From the NCBI RefSeq assembly GCF_007713685.1, contig NZ_VMRJ01000001.1, positions 602,129 to 666,128 on the forward strand: a stretch of DNA of 64,000 nucleotides, written 5' to 3'. Origin of the DNA: Hymenobacter setariae (lineage in GTDB: Bacteria; Bacteroidota; Bacteroidia; Cytophagales; Hymenobacteraceae). The notes beneath the pieces are model-generated. The model saw only the letters and a program-made list of their open reading frames with translations. It did no database searches and was not told the origin of the DNA. The translations under genes and the position numbers were made by a program. Below are positions 34,478 through 43,368 of this stretch, one piece after another (the first letter of the stretch is position 1; each line of letters starts with the position of its first letter).

Positions 34478-36064
34478 ATGCCCAAAAAATACCTGGCCCT
34501 GGCACTAGCCACGTTGGCCGCCTGCCAATCGGCCCCTTCGCATCCCGAGACTACAAGCCAAACGCCAGCTTCCGCGGCTACCTCGCCCAGCGCCAAGCCC
34601 GCTGCTTACCAAGAGCCCTACCGGCCGCAGTTCCATTTTTCGCCTAAGGAAAACTGGATGAATGACCCCAACGGGCTGATGTACGAGAACGGCACGTACC
34701 ATCTATTTTTTCAGCAAAACCCCACGGCGCCAGTAGCCGGCAATATTCACTGGGGCCACGCCACCAGCACCGACTTGGTACACTGGCAGCAGCAGCCCAC
34801 GGCCTTAGCCCCCGATAGCCTAGGGCTGATTTTTTCGGGCAGCGCAGTACTTGATGCCCAAAATACCAGCGGCCTAGGCCAGCCCGGGCGCCCGGCTATG
34901 GTGGCTCTTTACACCAGCCACAGCGAGAAAAAGGAGAAGCTAGGCCGGCAAGATGTAGAAAACCAAAGCCTCGCCTACAGCCTCGACCACGGTCAAACCT
35001 GGACCAAATACGCCCAGAACCCGGTGCTCAAAAACCAAGGCAGCCGCGACTTCCGCGACCCCAAAGTGAACTGGTACGCGCCCGGCAAGAAGTGGTTGAT
35101 GGCCTTATCGGCCCACGACCACATCGAGTTCTACTCTTCCAAAAACCTGTTGGCCTGGACCAAGGAAAGCGACTTTGGCCGCACCCTAGGGGGCCACGGC
35201 GGCGTGTGGGAGTGCCCCGACCTGATACAGGTGCCCGACGAGCAAGGAAAGCTGCACGACGTACTGATAGTCAACATGAACCCCGGCGGCCCCAACGGCG
35301 GCTCGGCCACGCAGTACTTCGTGGGTAGCTTCGATGGCAAGACCTTTCGGGCCACCCAGCCCGGCACGCACTGGCTCGACTACGGCCCCGACAACTACGC
35401 CGGCGTAACGTGGACCAACCTGCCCGCCGGCAGCCCGGTCACGCTCATCGGCTGGATGAGCAACTGGAACTATGGCCAGCAGGTGCCTACCAACCCTTGG
35501 CGCAGCGCCATGACCGTGCCGCGCACCCTGCGCCTGCGCAGCGCGGCGGGCCAGCTGGAGCTGGCCTCGCAGCCCATCGCGGGCCTGGCCAAGCTCTACG
35601 ACCAGCCCGTGACGCTCAGCAACGTGGCCGTGAATGGCCGCTATGACCTAGGTAAGCAGTTGAAGACGCGCACCGGGCGCTTCCGCCTCAACTTTACCGT
35701 ACCTAAGGCTCAAACCTGGTCGGTGGTGCTCGGCAACGACCGCGACGAGCGCCTGACCATCGGCTACGACCACGCCAAGAAAGAGTATTACCTCGACCGT
35801 AGCAAGTCGGGCAACATCGCCTTCGCGCCCGCCGATAAAGGCTTTGCGCAGGTGGCCCGCGCCCCGCGCCTAGCCACGGGCCCCACCCAGGAAATCACGC
35901 TGCTAGTTGATGCAGCTTCCGTCGAGCTGTTTGCCGATGGCGGCCTGACCTGCATGACGGGCATCTTCTTCCCCAGCGAGCCCATGACGGAGCTGGTAGC
36001 CCTGCAAGCCGAATCTGCCCTTACCCTGCCGCGCGTGGAGCTGGCTGGTATGAAGTCGATTTGA
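34478..36064 (+). CDS. GH32 lipoprotein (levanase/inulinase/invertase type)
   Basis: 528 aa. Lipoprotein signal with cysteine C16 (LATLAAC), then a Ser/Thr/Ala/Pro-rich linker to about residue 44. The five-bladed GH32 propeller has nucleophile D63 in WMNDPNG, the transition-state RDP motif in DFRDPKVNW, and the acid/base Glu in WECPDLI. The C-terminal beta-sandwich ends with SVELFADGGLTCMTGIFFP. It hydrolyses fructosyl linkages of sucrose or fructans, probably outside the cytoplasm. There is no SusC/SusD pair, transporter or fructokinase beside it, so it is not in a classic PUL. Confidence 0.95.
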   Translation: MPKKYLALALATLAACQSAPSHPETTSQTPASAATSPSAKPAAYQEPYRPQFHFSPKENWMNDPNGLMYENGTYHLFFQQNPTAPVAGNIHWGHATSTDLVHWQQQPTALAPDSLGLIFSGSAVLDAQNTSGLGQPGRPAMVALYTSHSEKKEKLGRQDVENQSLAYSLDHGQTWTKYAQNPVLKNQGSRDFRDPKVNWYAPGKKWLMALSAHDHIEFYSSKNLLAWTKESDFGRTLGGHGGVWECPDLIQVPDEQGKLHDVLIVNMNPGGPNGGSATQYFVGSFDGKTFRATQPGTHWLDYGPDNYAGVTWTNLPAGSPVTLIGWMSNWNYGQQVPTNPWRSAMTVPRTLRLRSAAGQLELASQPIAGLAKLYDQPVTLSNVAVNGRYDLGKQLKTRTGRFRLNFTVPKAQTWSVVLGNDRDERLTIGYDHAKKEYYLDRSKSGNIAFAPADKGFAQVARAPRLATGPTQEITLLVDAASVELFADGGLTCMTGIFFPSEPMTELVALQAESALTLPRVELAGMKSI

Positions 36065-36080
36065 GATAAGTAAGCCCATT

Positions 36081-36125
36081 GTCCCTAGGTCGTCTTGCTG
36101 AGCTTGCCGACCTAGGGACCTTTTT
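36081..36125 (+). terminator. Terminator of the GH32 gene
   Basis: GTCCCTAGGTCG and CGACCTAGGGAC form a perfect 12-bp stem with a 15-nt loop, followed by CTTTTTC. Both arms carry a CCTAGG. Confidence 0.85.
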
Positions 36126-36244
36126 CAAAACCTTGAATGCGCGCTGCGCCATCAGCATCTAGCAAACGCAAAAGGCGGGCTAGCCCTCTGACAGATAACA
36201 TTAGCCTAGGTGCACCAGAGGCTACATGATACCCAAAGGCCACA

Positions 36245-36976
36245 TTAGAGCTTTTCAGCCACTATCAGCCGGGCGCAACCGGGCCACAGCCGCTGCTGCC
36301 GCACCTGGCCAAAACCTGCGTCGCGCAGGGCGGCCAGCAGTGCCGGCCAGCGCACCCCAGCACAGGCGTAGCGCGGCAGGGCAGCATGACCAGCGGCCTC
36401 GCGACATAGGTGCCGCAGCGTGGCGGGCAGCAGTTGCAAATAAGTCAGCATGGCCGCCCGCACCCAAGGTTGGGTAGGCAGGTCAAATTCCAGAAGCGCC
36501 AGCTGGCCGGCAGGGCGCAGCAGACGGGCGGCTTCGGCGGCTAGTGCCGGGTAGGCAGCCGGGGCCAGCGTTTTTAGGCCGAAGGCGCAGGTAACGGCCG
36601 CCGCCGCGCCGGCGGGCAGCTCAGTGGCCAGCGCATCGGCCTGACGCAGCGTGAGGCCCGGCGCATGCTGCCGAGCAGCGCGAGCGAGCATAGGCGCCGA
36701 AAAATCGACGGCCGTCAGGGCGAGCCGGCTGCCTAGGTGCTGGTGCAGCGGCTGCCACAGCTCGGCCCCACCGGCCATGAGGTCGATCACTGGCACAGGG
36801 CCGGCGGCGGGCCAGCGGAGGGCGGCTACCAGGCTGCGCCGCCAGCGCCCCAACTGGCCGCCCGACAGCCATTCGGCCGCGCCGTAGGTACTGGCTAGCT
36901 CATCAAACAAGGCCCGCACGCGGGCGGGTCGGTAGCGGGCGGCTACCGGCAGCGAGGGCAATAGTAGCTCAGTCAT
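36245..36976 (-). CDS. UbiE-like class I SAM methyltransferase
   Basis: 243 aa. SAM motif I reads VIDLMAGGAEL, followed by LTAVDFSAPMLARAA, VTCAFGLKTL and RLLRPAGQLALLEFDLP, clearly related to UbiE, but the family start and the GVRNF motif differ. It is therefore a paralogue with another substrate rather than the menaquinone enzyme, which is at 8029-8757. It is very Ala/Leu rich. Its ATG overlaps the stop of the SRPBCC gene by 8 bp, and it is the last gene of the GbsR-regulated operon. Confidence 0.87.
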   Translation of the reverse strand: MTELLLPSLPVAARYRPARVRALFDELASTYGAAEWLSGGQLGRWRRSLVAALRWPAAGPVPVIDLMAGGAELWQPLHQHLGSRLALTAVDFSAPMLARAARQHAPGLTLRQADALATELPAGAAAAVTCAFGLKTLAPAAYPALAAEAARLLRPAGQLALLEFDLPTQPWVRAAMLTYLQLLPATLRHLCREAAGHAALPRYACAGVRWPALLAALRDAGFGQVRQQRLWPGCARLIVAEKL

Positions 36977-38042
36977 GGCGGGGTTGGGCTTGCGTTTCGG
37001 CAGCGACTTTGAGGGTGGCTAGCACGCGCTGGTGCATCGCATCGAGCAGATAATCAGACCAGAGCTGCCAGTAGGGCCGCGGCCCAATGCGGTGGCGATA
37101 CACGGTGCGGGCTTCGAGCAGGGTGCGCCCGCCCGGCAGCGGCCGCAGCCGAAACGTGCCGCTATCGACCTGGAAGTACCCATGCAGGTGAGGCGCGTGC
37201 ACCTGCGGGTACGGGCTCAGCTCGTGCATCGGGGCGGGCATATTGGCCGGGGGCACCGCAAAGGTGAGCTGCCGGCCCGGCTGCCAGGCCACCACCGGCA
37301 GGCGCGCCAGCCCTTGCGAGTAACGGCACACCAGCGTGCGGCAGTTGGCAGCCGAGTCGTAAGCCAGGGCTGTGCGCGTGGGGTACACTACTCCCGCCCG
37401 AAACCAGCCCGTGGCGGCCGGGTACTGCACCGGCCGCGTGAGCGCAGCCCACACTTGAGCGGGGGGCGCGTTGACCTCCAGCTGCGTGCGAACGAGCCGG
37501 GGCACTACCGGCGCAGGGTGGCTAGCCTCGTAGTGCTGCGCGGCGGGGTACAGCACCAGCACGGTCATGAGCATGGGCAGCGGGCGCGCCCGGCCCGTAA
37601 CCTGCACTAGCAGCGCCCCTAGGGCTGCCCCCACCAAGGCCATAAAGAAGGCAATGGGCAAAGCCATCGCAATGCAGATAAAGCCCTCTAGCTGCAAGCT
37701 CAGCAGGCACACCAACGAAAAGCCCACCGCCAGCACCCCTACCACAGCCTTCGTAATGGGCCAGGTACCACCTCCCTCGCTGGGCCGCGCCCACTCGTGC
37801 AGCAGCACGGCCAAAAAAGCGCTGATGCCCGGCGACAAGCAAAACAACAGGCCGCCATAGTCGCCATATCGGGTAATGGATAAGGTCATCAGGCCCGCGC
37901 CCAGCAGGCCCGTAGCCACAATGGCCACCAGGGCGCATAGCCACGGCGAATCGCGCCAGCTTGCCGGTTGGGGCGGCTTGGGGGTAGGACGCACGGGGTC
38001 GGTCGCCGGCGAAGGGCCGGCGGAGTCTGGGAAGGGCTCCAT
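36969..38042 (-). CDS. Multi-pass membrane protein with C-terminal SRPBCC domain
   Basis: 357 aa. A Pro-rich cytosolic start (1-30) precedes about four membrane segments (WLCALVAIVATGLLGAGLM, LLFCLSPGISAFLAVLL, AVVGVLAVGFSLVCLLSL, ALPIAFFMALVGAALGALL, with a further hydrophobic stretch). From about residue 180 there is a START/SRPBCC-like domain (TQLEVNAPPAQVWAALTRPV opening, YFQVDSGTFRLRPLPGGRTLLEA) with a long C-terminal helix. SRPBCC domains bind lipids or other hydrophobic ligands. It starts 22 bp after the GbsR stop. Confidence 0.8.
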   Translation of the reverse strand: MEPFPDSAGPSPATDPVRPTPKPPQPASWRDSPWLCALVAIVATGLLGAGLMTLSITRYGDYGGLLFCLSPGISAFLAVLLHEWARPSEGGGTWPITKAVVGVLAVGFSLVCLLSLQLEGFICIAMALPIAFFMALVGAALGALLVQVTGRARPLPMLMTVLVLYPAAQHYEASHPAPVVPRLVRTQLEVNAPPAQVWAALTRPVQYPAATGWFRAGVVYPTRTALAYDSAANCRTLVCRYSQGLARLPVVAWQPGRQLTFAVPPANMPAPMHELSPYPQVHAPHLHGYFQVDSGTFRLRPLPGGRTLLEARTVYRHRIGPRPYWQLWSDYLLDAMHQRVLATLKVAAETQAQPRHD

Positions 38043-38064
38043 ACTGAAAGAGATTGAAAGTGAG

Positions 38065-38610
38065 CTACAAAAACAGCTTCAGAAACTTATCTAGAATCCA
38101 GTTGCGCTCGGCCCGCATGAGGCGGGTAAGCAGCTTGTCGGAGGTGTCGGCCAACTGCTGAATGTCGCTGAGCACGGTGTGAAAGGCCTGGTAGTCGGCA
38201 TCGGCTGGGTTGCCGGGCAGCTGGGCCAGCTGGTCGAGGGTGCGCTTCATCTGGTCGAGCTCGCGGCGCTTGCGAGCGGCGATGATGCAGCGCGTTACTT
38301 GCAGCATATCCTTCTCGGCCACAAAGTACTCGCGGCGCTCGCCGGGGCGCAGCTCCTTGTAAACCAAGCCCCAATCGATTAACTCGCGCACCGTCATGCT
38401 GGCGTTGCCGCGCGAGATGGTGAGCTGCTCCATAATGTCTTCGGTGCTCAGGGCCTGCGGGCTCACCAGCAGTAGCGCATGCACCTGGGCCAGCGTTTTG
38501 CTTACGCCCCAGCTTGTGCCCGACACGCCCCAGAGGTTGATGAACTGGGCTTTGGCTTCGGCGAGGGTGGGTGCGGGCTGGTCGGGTTGGATGGGCTTTT
38601 CAAGTGGCAT
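38065..38610 (-). CDS. GbsR/MarR family transcriptional regulator
   Basis: 181 aa. Winged helix-turn-helix of the GbsR type: FINLWGVSGTSWGVSKTLAQVHALLL, LSTEDIMEQLTISRGNASMTVRELIDWGLV, wing LRPGERREYFVAEKD. A helical C-terminal dimerisation region follows. It lies third in a five-gene operon whose promoter carries a perfect 42-bp palindrome, its probable operator, so autoregulation is likely. Confidence 0.92.
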   Translation of the reverse strand: MPLEKPIQPDQPAPTLAEAKAQFINLWGVSGTSWGVSKTLAQVHALLLVSPQALSTEDIMEQLTISRGNASMTVRELIDWGLVYKELRPGERREYFVAEKDMLQVTRCIIAARKRRELDQMKRTLDQLAQLPGNPADADYQAFHTVLSDIQQLADTSDKLLTRLMRAERNWILDKFLKLFL

Positions 38611-38622
38611 TTGACAACTTAT

Positions 38623-38850
38623 TCAGCGTAAAGCGATTGCAATGGTAATGTATAGCACAATGGGTGTTAGGTAAGGAAATATCACTAACACAACCTTTTG
38701 GGTAGTGCTCAGCGATGACGACAACACTAATAGACTACCTAGAAATGATACTGGTAGAAAGACAATGCCGATATAGGGTGTCATCGTCAGTAAGCAGCCT
38801 ATACAGCTCAGCAGAAACCCCGCAGCGTTGAAGCAGCCTTTCTTAGTCAT
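38623..38850 (-). CDS. Small membrane protein, two or three helices
   Basis: 75 aa, hydrophobic throughout: FLLSCIGCLLTMTPYIGIVF, LPVSFLGSLLVL and VVLVIFPYLTPIVLYITIAI. No family recognised. Its ATG overlaps the stop of the TIGR01777 gene (ATGACTAA) and its stop is 12 bp before the regulator, so it is translationally coupled in the operon. Its base composition is clearly more AT-rich than its flanks, hinting at a different origin. Confidence 0.72.
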   Translation of the reverse strand: MTKKGCFNAAGFLLSCIGCLLTMTPYIGIVFLPVSFLGSLLVLSSSLSTTQKVVLVIFPYLTPIVLYITIAIALR

Positions 38851-39805
38851 GACCCCGCGAGCTAAGTGTACCTAGCGACATACTGGTAGTATCACTTGTC
38901 TGCAACAAGTCCCCCACCGCTACCTCACAATTTTCATACTCAAACTGAAAACCTGCCGCGAGCAACCGCGCGGGGTACACCTTGCGGCTTTTGAGAATCA
39001 GCTCGGTCTCGGTGCGGAGTACGAAAGCTCCAATTTCAAGCAGCCACCGGGGCTGCGGCAGCCGCAGCAGCGGGCGTAGCTCGCGGGCCATCAGAGCGTT
39101 GAACTCCCAATTGCGCAGCGGGTGCGGAGCGCAGAGATTGACCGGGCCGCTGAGGTGGTCGGCATGGGTTAGGAACTCTACCGCCCGGCAAAAATCGCGG
39201 ATATGCAGCCAGCTAACCCACTGCTGGCCGGAGCCTTGTGGCGTGCACAGACCGAAGCACGCCAGCCGCGCCATTACCGGAAACGCGCCACCATCGGCAC
39301 CTAGGACAATGGCCGTGCGCAGCGCCACGCGGCGCGTAGTGGCGGGCACAGGGGACGCCCAAAACGCCGCTTCCCAGGCCCGCCCCACTTCTTCCGAAAA
39401 GGGGCCGCCCGGCGTGAGGTTGGCTTCCACGTTGGCGGGCGCGTCGTTACGCGTATCAGGGTAAATAGTAGCGGTTGAGGAGTTTAACCACACCCTAGGT
39501 GGCCGTATACAGGCAGCCACAGCTGCGCCTAGGATATGGGTGCTGTCAGTGCGGCTGGCCAGGATGGCGCGGCGATTGGCCTCGCTGTAGCGGCAATCGA
39601 CCGAGCGGCCGGCCAGGTTCACGAGCAGGTCGGCGCCTTCCAGTTCCTGCGCCCAGGGGCCTAGGGTGCGGGCGTCCCAGCGCACGTCGTTGGGGCCGGT
39701 GCGACTAATGCTTACCGTCTGGTAGCCCAGCTCTCGAAAATGCGCAGCCAAATGCCGACCCAGAAAACCATTTCCACCAATGAGGACAAGTTTAGGCTGG
39801 GGCAT
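38843..39805 (-). CDS. TIGR01777 family NAD-dependent epimerase-like protein
   Basis: 320 aa extended SDR. The dinucleotide motif is LIGGNGFLGRHLAAHF; LVNLAGRSVDCRYSEANRRAILASR and the C-terminal domain (RNWEFNALMARELRPLLRLP, SRKVYPARLLAAGFQFEY) are characteristic of TIGR01777 (E. coli YfcH). The substrate is unknown. It is the first gene of the five-gene operon, 60 bp downstream of the operator palindrome. Confidence 0.92.
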   Translation of the reverse strand: MPQPKLVLIGGNGFLGRHLAAHFRELGYQTVSISRTGPNDVRWDARTLGPWAQELEGADLLVNLAGRSVDCRYSEANRRAILASRTDSTHILGAAVAACIRPPRVWLNSSTATIYPDTRNDAPANVEANLTPGGPFSEEVGRAWEAAFWASPVPATTRRVALRTAIVLGADGGAFPVMARLACFGLCTPQGSGQQWVSWLHIRDFCRAVEFLTHADHLSGPVNLCAPHPLRNWEFNALMARELRPLLRLPQPRWLLEIGAFVLRTETELILKSRKVYPARLLAAGFQFEYENCEVAVGDLLQTSDTTSMSLGTLSSRGHD

Positions 39806-39862
39806 GGCTAGAGGGAAGGCTGGGCAACCGGCGCCGTGCCGGGGCTACTGCCTTTGACGAAG

Positions 39863-39907
39863 CAAATGTATCACAAGTTTCAATAATTATTGAAACTTGT
39901 GATACAT
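39863..39907 (-). promoter_or_regulatory. -7 box TACATTTG overlapping a perfect 42-bp palindrome (operator)
   Basis: Positions 39866-39907 read identically on both strands; the half begins ATGTATCACAAGTTTCAATAA. On the minus strand a perfect -7 box TACATTTG (39870-39863) overlaps its downstream edge, 58 bp before the TIGR01777 ATG. A dimeric regulator bound here would block the promoter. The GbsR/MarR protein encoded two genes downstream is the obvious candidate. Confidence 0.85.
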
Positions 39908-39942
39908 AATTTCGCAAACCATCACTAATATCTCTTATCTCA

Positions 39943-41019
39943 CTATTCCACAGCCTTATAAAAAGCTGTTCGCACCCGCCGCAGTATTTCTTCGGCCACG
40001 ACGGCATCGGGTGCGGCGGGCAGGGCTGAGGCAGTGAAAGCGGCTTCCACCCGCTCGACCAGTTGCTCGGCTTCGGCCACTAGCTCGGCATACTCAAACT
40101 CGCCGCGCCGGATTTGGAGCAGAAACTCGCGATTGGGGCGGCGCACGTGTAGTTGGCCGGTTAAGGCAATTTCCTCAGCCATTTGTAGCAGCCGAAAGAC
40201 GTGCAGCATATTTTTGGCGTCGTAGTTTTTGCCGTGCTGCACGGTGTTGGCATAGCGCTCTTTGTTGCGCTTCTCGACCCACTCCCAGTACTCGCGAAAT
40301 ACGCGGCAGTAGGAGCTGTAGCCGTTGCGGTTAAATGATAAATACGCCACCGGCTCCTCCCCTTTCGGCACCGCCGATAGCTGCACGTCCTGGCTGGTTT
40401 CGGGGTCGCGCACGAGGCCACGGTAGCCTAGGTGCTGGCTAGGCGTGCGGTCTACGAATAGCGCGTAGAGGTCAGTGAGGTGGGGCACATTAGCTAGGCC
40501 GCATTGCGCAGTACTGAGGCCCTGGCGGGCCAGCCATACTTCGGCGGGCTGCGCGCCGGCCCCTACCGTGACGTAGCAGAAGTCTAGCACCGACTTACGG
40601 CCGGGCGGCTCGGGGTGGTTTATCTTCTTATTCAAACCCTTGGCCTTGCGGATTTGGGCCACGGCATACTCGGCAAAGCTTTGGCGGCAGAGCTTGGACA
40701 GAAAGTCCTGGGGTTGAAACTGGTCGAAGAGTGGGTGCTTGTAGACAATGCAGTCAGGCGGCGTGCCCAGCAGTTCCAGTACGGTGGGGTTGTTTTTCAA
40801 GAGTAATTCCACGAAGCGGCGTAGCTCATAAAACACCTCATCGTTGGTGTCATTGGCCACCTGCGGCACATAGTCGAGGCCAAAGAAGGCATTCTCGGGC
40901 AGCACAAATACGCCTTTCAGGTCGGTATCGGAGTGCGGCAGGTTGGTACCATAGGCCCGGCTCCCACTCACGGCTTCAAACAGAATAAGGCGCTGCTGGC
41001 GCAGGTCGGCAATGGTCAT
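39943..41019 (-). CDS. RlaP/YcgL-type nucleotidyltransferase (large form)
   Basis: 358 aa DNA-polymerase-beta-superfamily nucleotidyltransferase. The G-S active site GSRAYG is at 19-24, with metal acids in SDTDLKGVF (D31, D33). Residues 60-250 contain a helical region with VLELLGTPPDCIVYKHPLF and a long insertion relative to the shorter paralogue at 43458-44222. The family (RlaP in RNA-repair contexts, B. subtilis YcgL) has members linked to RNA ligases, but no RtcB or ligase lies in this window. The product is cytosolic and its target is unknown. Confidence 0.85.
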   Translation of the reverse strand: MTIADLRQQRLILFEAVSGSRAYGTNLPHSDTDLKGVFVLPENAFFGLDYVPQVANDTNDEVFYELRRFVELLLKNNPTVLELLGTPPDCIVYKHPLFDQFQPQDFLSKLCRQSFAEYAVAQIRKAKGLNKKINHPEPPGRKSVLDFCYVTVGAGAQPAEVWLARQGLSTAQCGLANVPHLTDLYALFVDRTPSQHLGYRGLVRDPETSQDVQLSAVPKGEEPVAYLSFNRNGYSSYCRVFREYWEWVEKRNKERYANTVQHGKNYDAKNMLHVFRLLQMAEEIALTGQLHVRRPNREFLLQIRRGEFEYAELVAEAEQLVERVEAAFTASALPAAPDAVVAEEILRRVRTAFYKAVE

Positions 41020-41088
41020 CGATTAGTAACGGCTAGCGGGCGGTACCTTCAGAATTCCCCCAAATAAACGGCCGTGTTTTGTAGACTA

Positions 41089-43350
41089 ATGCCCAGGGTT
41101 CGATTGCCGGGCGTTTTTATCGTGCTATTACGCTGTTTACTCTTCGTGCTTCTGCTGGCATTGCCAGCCGCATTGCGCGCCCAAAGCCTTCGTTTTATTC
41201 TCCGCGACTCGACCAGCCGCCAGCCGCTCATCGGGGCCAGTGTGGGCGTGCCGGGCACCGGCGTGGGCGGCACCACCGATGCTGCGGGCAGCGTGCAGCT
41301 AGCGCCCGCCCCCGCCGCAGGCACCCGCCTGCGGGTAGAGGCCCTAGGGTACAAGCCGCGCACTGTGGCGGCCCCTGCGGCGGGCGGCGCGCCTACTACC
41401 CTGCTGCTAGCCCCGAGCGCCGCCGAAATCGACGAAGTGGTCGTTACGGCCACCCGCACCAACTCGCGCATTGAAGACCAGCCCGAGCGCATTGAGGTGC
41501 TGGGCGAGGAAGAAATGCAGGAGGAAAATGGCATCAAGCCCGGCAACATTGCCAGCTTGCTAGGCGACTTTGCGGGCACCCAGATTCAGCCTACCTCGCC
41601 CACTACCGGCAATGCCGATTTGCGCATTCAGGGCTTGCAGGGGCAGTATTCGCAGATTTTGCGCGATGGGCTGCCGCTGTACGGTGGCTTTGCGGGCAGC
41701 TTCGGCATCTTGTCGGTACCGCCGCTCGACCTCAGGCAGATAGAGCTGCTGAAAGGCTCGAATTCGACGCTGTTTGGCGGCGGGGCCATTGCGGGCCTGG
41801 TAAACTTGGTAAGCAAAACACCCACGCTCGGCAAGTCGCAGTTTACGGCCACGCTCAATCAATCGACCCTGCGCGAAACCAACCTCAATGGCTTCGCCGC
41901 GCAGCGCGGGCAGCGCTTTGGCTACTCGGTATTTGCGGGCCTCACGCGGCAGCAAGACGTGGACGTGGACGGCGACGGCTTCGTGGACGTGCCCCGCGTG
42001 CGCAACCTCACGGTGCACCCTAGGCTATTTTATTACCCCAATGCCCACAGCCAACTAGCTCTAGGCTACACTGGCACCTTCGAAAGCCGGCGCGGCGGCC
42101 AGCAGCAAGCGCTGCGCGATGACGTAGAAACGCTGGGCGGCACTACCTATTTCGTAAATAACGCCAGCCAGCGCCACACCGTCGATGCCATCTATACCAA
42201 CGACAGCGTAGGCACGGGCCGCCTTACACTGAAGGGCGCAATTACCAATTTCGGGCGCGATGTACTGACCAACACGGTGGCGTTCAAAGCTAATCAAACT
42301 ACCTATTATACTGAGGCAAGCTATTTGCACGACCTAGGCCGCGGCAATACCATCGTGGCCGGCGTGAACATCAACGGCGAATTGCTGCGCAACGCTGCTG
42401 GCAGCGCCACGCCACTGCTGAGCACGTATACCTATAATACAGTGGGTGTTTTTGCTCAGGACAACTGGACGCCCACGCCGCGCTTTAACCTGCAAGCCGG
42501 CCTGCGCTACGACCACCACAACCCCTACGGCGGCTTTGTACTACCGCGCCTCTCGGCGCTGTGGCACGTTACCGACCGGTTTACCGCTCGTCTCAACGGC
42601 GGCCTAGGGTATCGAGTGCCGGTGCCCTATGTCAATAGCCTCGACGAGCGCGACTACCCGCAGGTGCAGCCGTTACGCGGCCTGCAGGCCGAAACATCGC
42701 AGGGCCTCAACGGCGACGTGAACTACGAGCACCGCTTTGGGCCCGAAACGGTGCTGAACCTCAACCAGTCGTTCTTTTACACGCGCTTGCAGCACCCGCT
42801 CATTTTGCCCGATGGCGGCATTGTGGGCGGCCCGGGTTCCAGCAACTACCAGCCCGGCAGTGGCCCGCTCACTTGGCAAAATGCCAGCGCGCCCGTCGTT
42901 ACGAAGGGCCTCGAAACCTATGTGCGCCTGCGCGCCGACGAGACAGAGCTGTACCTAGGGTATGTATTTACCTACGCTCGCCGTGGCTACGACCCCGTGA
43001 ACCCGAACGTAGAACTTGCCGCCCGCCACAAATTTGCGGCGGTGGCCGTGCAGGAGTTCAGCGAGCATTTTGGGGCGGGCATCGAGGCCAGCTACACCGG
43101 CCAGCAATACCTCAGCGATGGCACCACCACGCCCGGCTACCCCATTGTGGCGGCGCTGCTGCGCTACCGCACTGGCCCCTGGACGGTGGTCCTCAACGCC
43201 GAAAACGTGTTTGACTACCGCCAAACGCGCCGCGAACGCGTGGTGCTGCCCGTGGGCGGCAGCTACACTAGTCCCGTTTTCCGCGAGCTGTGGGCGCCGG
43301 TAGAGGGGCGCGTAGTGAACTTGTCGTTGAACTGGAAGTTCGGAGGCTAA
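41089..43350 (+). CDS. TonB-dependent receptor (siderophore type)
   Basis: 753 aa. I chose the ATG at 41089 over the upstream GTG at 41074, which lies inside a possible -7 box (CGTGTTTTG). The signal peptide ends LPAALRAQ. A carboxypeptidase-regulatory-like domain (SLRFILRDSTSRQPLIGAS) is followed by a plug domain (VVVTATRTNSRIEDQPERIEV, LRIQGLQGQYSQILRDGLPL, LLKGSNSTLFGGGAIAGLVNL) and a 22-strand barrel ending LSLNWKFGG. The TonB-box-like VVVTAT and the FecA-like plug suggest ferric chelate uptake, but the ligand is not shown. There is no SusD partner. Confidence 0.94.
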   Translation: MPRVRLPGVFIVLLRCLLFVLLLALPAALRAQSLRFILRDSTSRQPLIGASVGVPGTGVGGTTDAAGSVQLAPAPAAGTRLRVEALGYKPRTVAAPAAGGAPTTLLLAPSAAEIDEVVVTATRTNSRIEDQPERIEVLGEEEMQEENGIKPGNIASLLGDFAGTQIQPTSPTTGNADLRIQGLQGQYSQILRDGLPLYGGFAGSFGILSVPPLDLRQIELLKGSNSTLFGGGAIAGLVNLVSKTPTLGKSQFTATLNQSTLRETNLNGFAAQRGQRFGYSVFAGLTRQQDVDVDGDGFVDVPRVRNLTVHPRLFYYPNAHSQLALGYTGTFESRRGGQQQALRDDVETLGGTTYFVNNASQRHTVDAIYTNDSVGTGRLTLKGAITNFGRDVLTNTVAFKANQTTYYTEASYLHDLGRGNTIVAGVNINGELLRNAAGSATPLLSTYTYNTVGVFAQDNWTPTPRFNLQAGLRYDHHNPYGGFVLPRLSALWHVTDRFTARLNGGLGYRVPVPYVNSLDERDYPQVQPLRGLQAETSQGLNGDVNYEHRFGPETVLNLNQSFFYTRLQHPLILPDGGIVGGPGSSNYQPGSGPLTWQNASAPVVTKGLETYVRLRADETELYLGYVFTYARRGYDPVNPNVELAARHKFAAVAVQEFSEHFGAGIEASYTGQQYLSDGTTTPGYPIVAALLRYRTGPWTVVLNAENVFDYRQTRRERVVLPVGGSYTSPVFRELWAPVEGRVVNLSLNWKFGG

Positions 43351-43368
43351 TGCTACACGCTTGCATCT

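Noticed and set aside
34318..34647. 109-codon frame before and into the GH32 gene
   Set aside because: It runs over the GH32 start in another frame, has no family match and no promoter or codon-use support.
34478..36064. Polysaccharide utilisation locus around the GH32 gene
   Set aside because: Neighbours are a desaturase and a methyltransferase operon; no SusC/SusD, transporter or fructokinase is adjacent.
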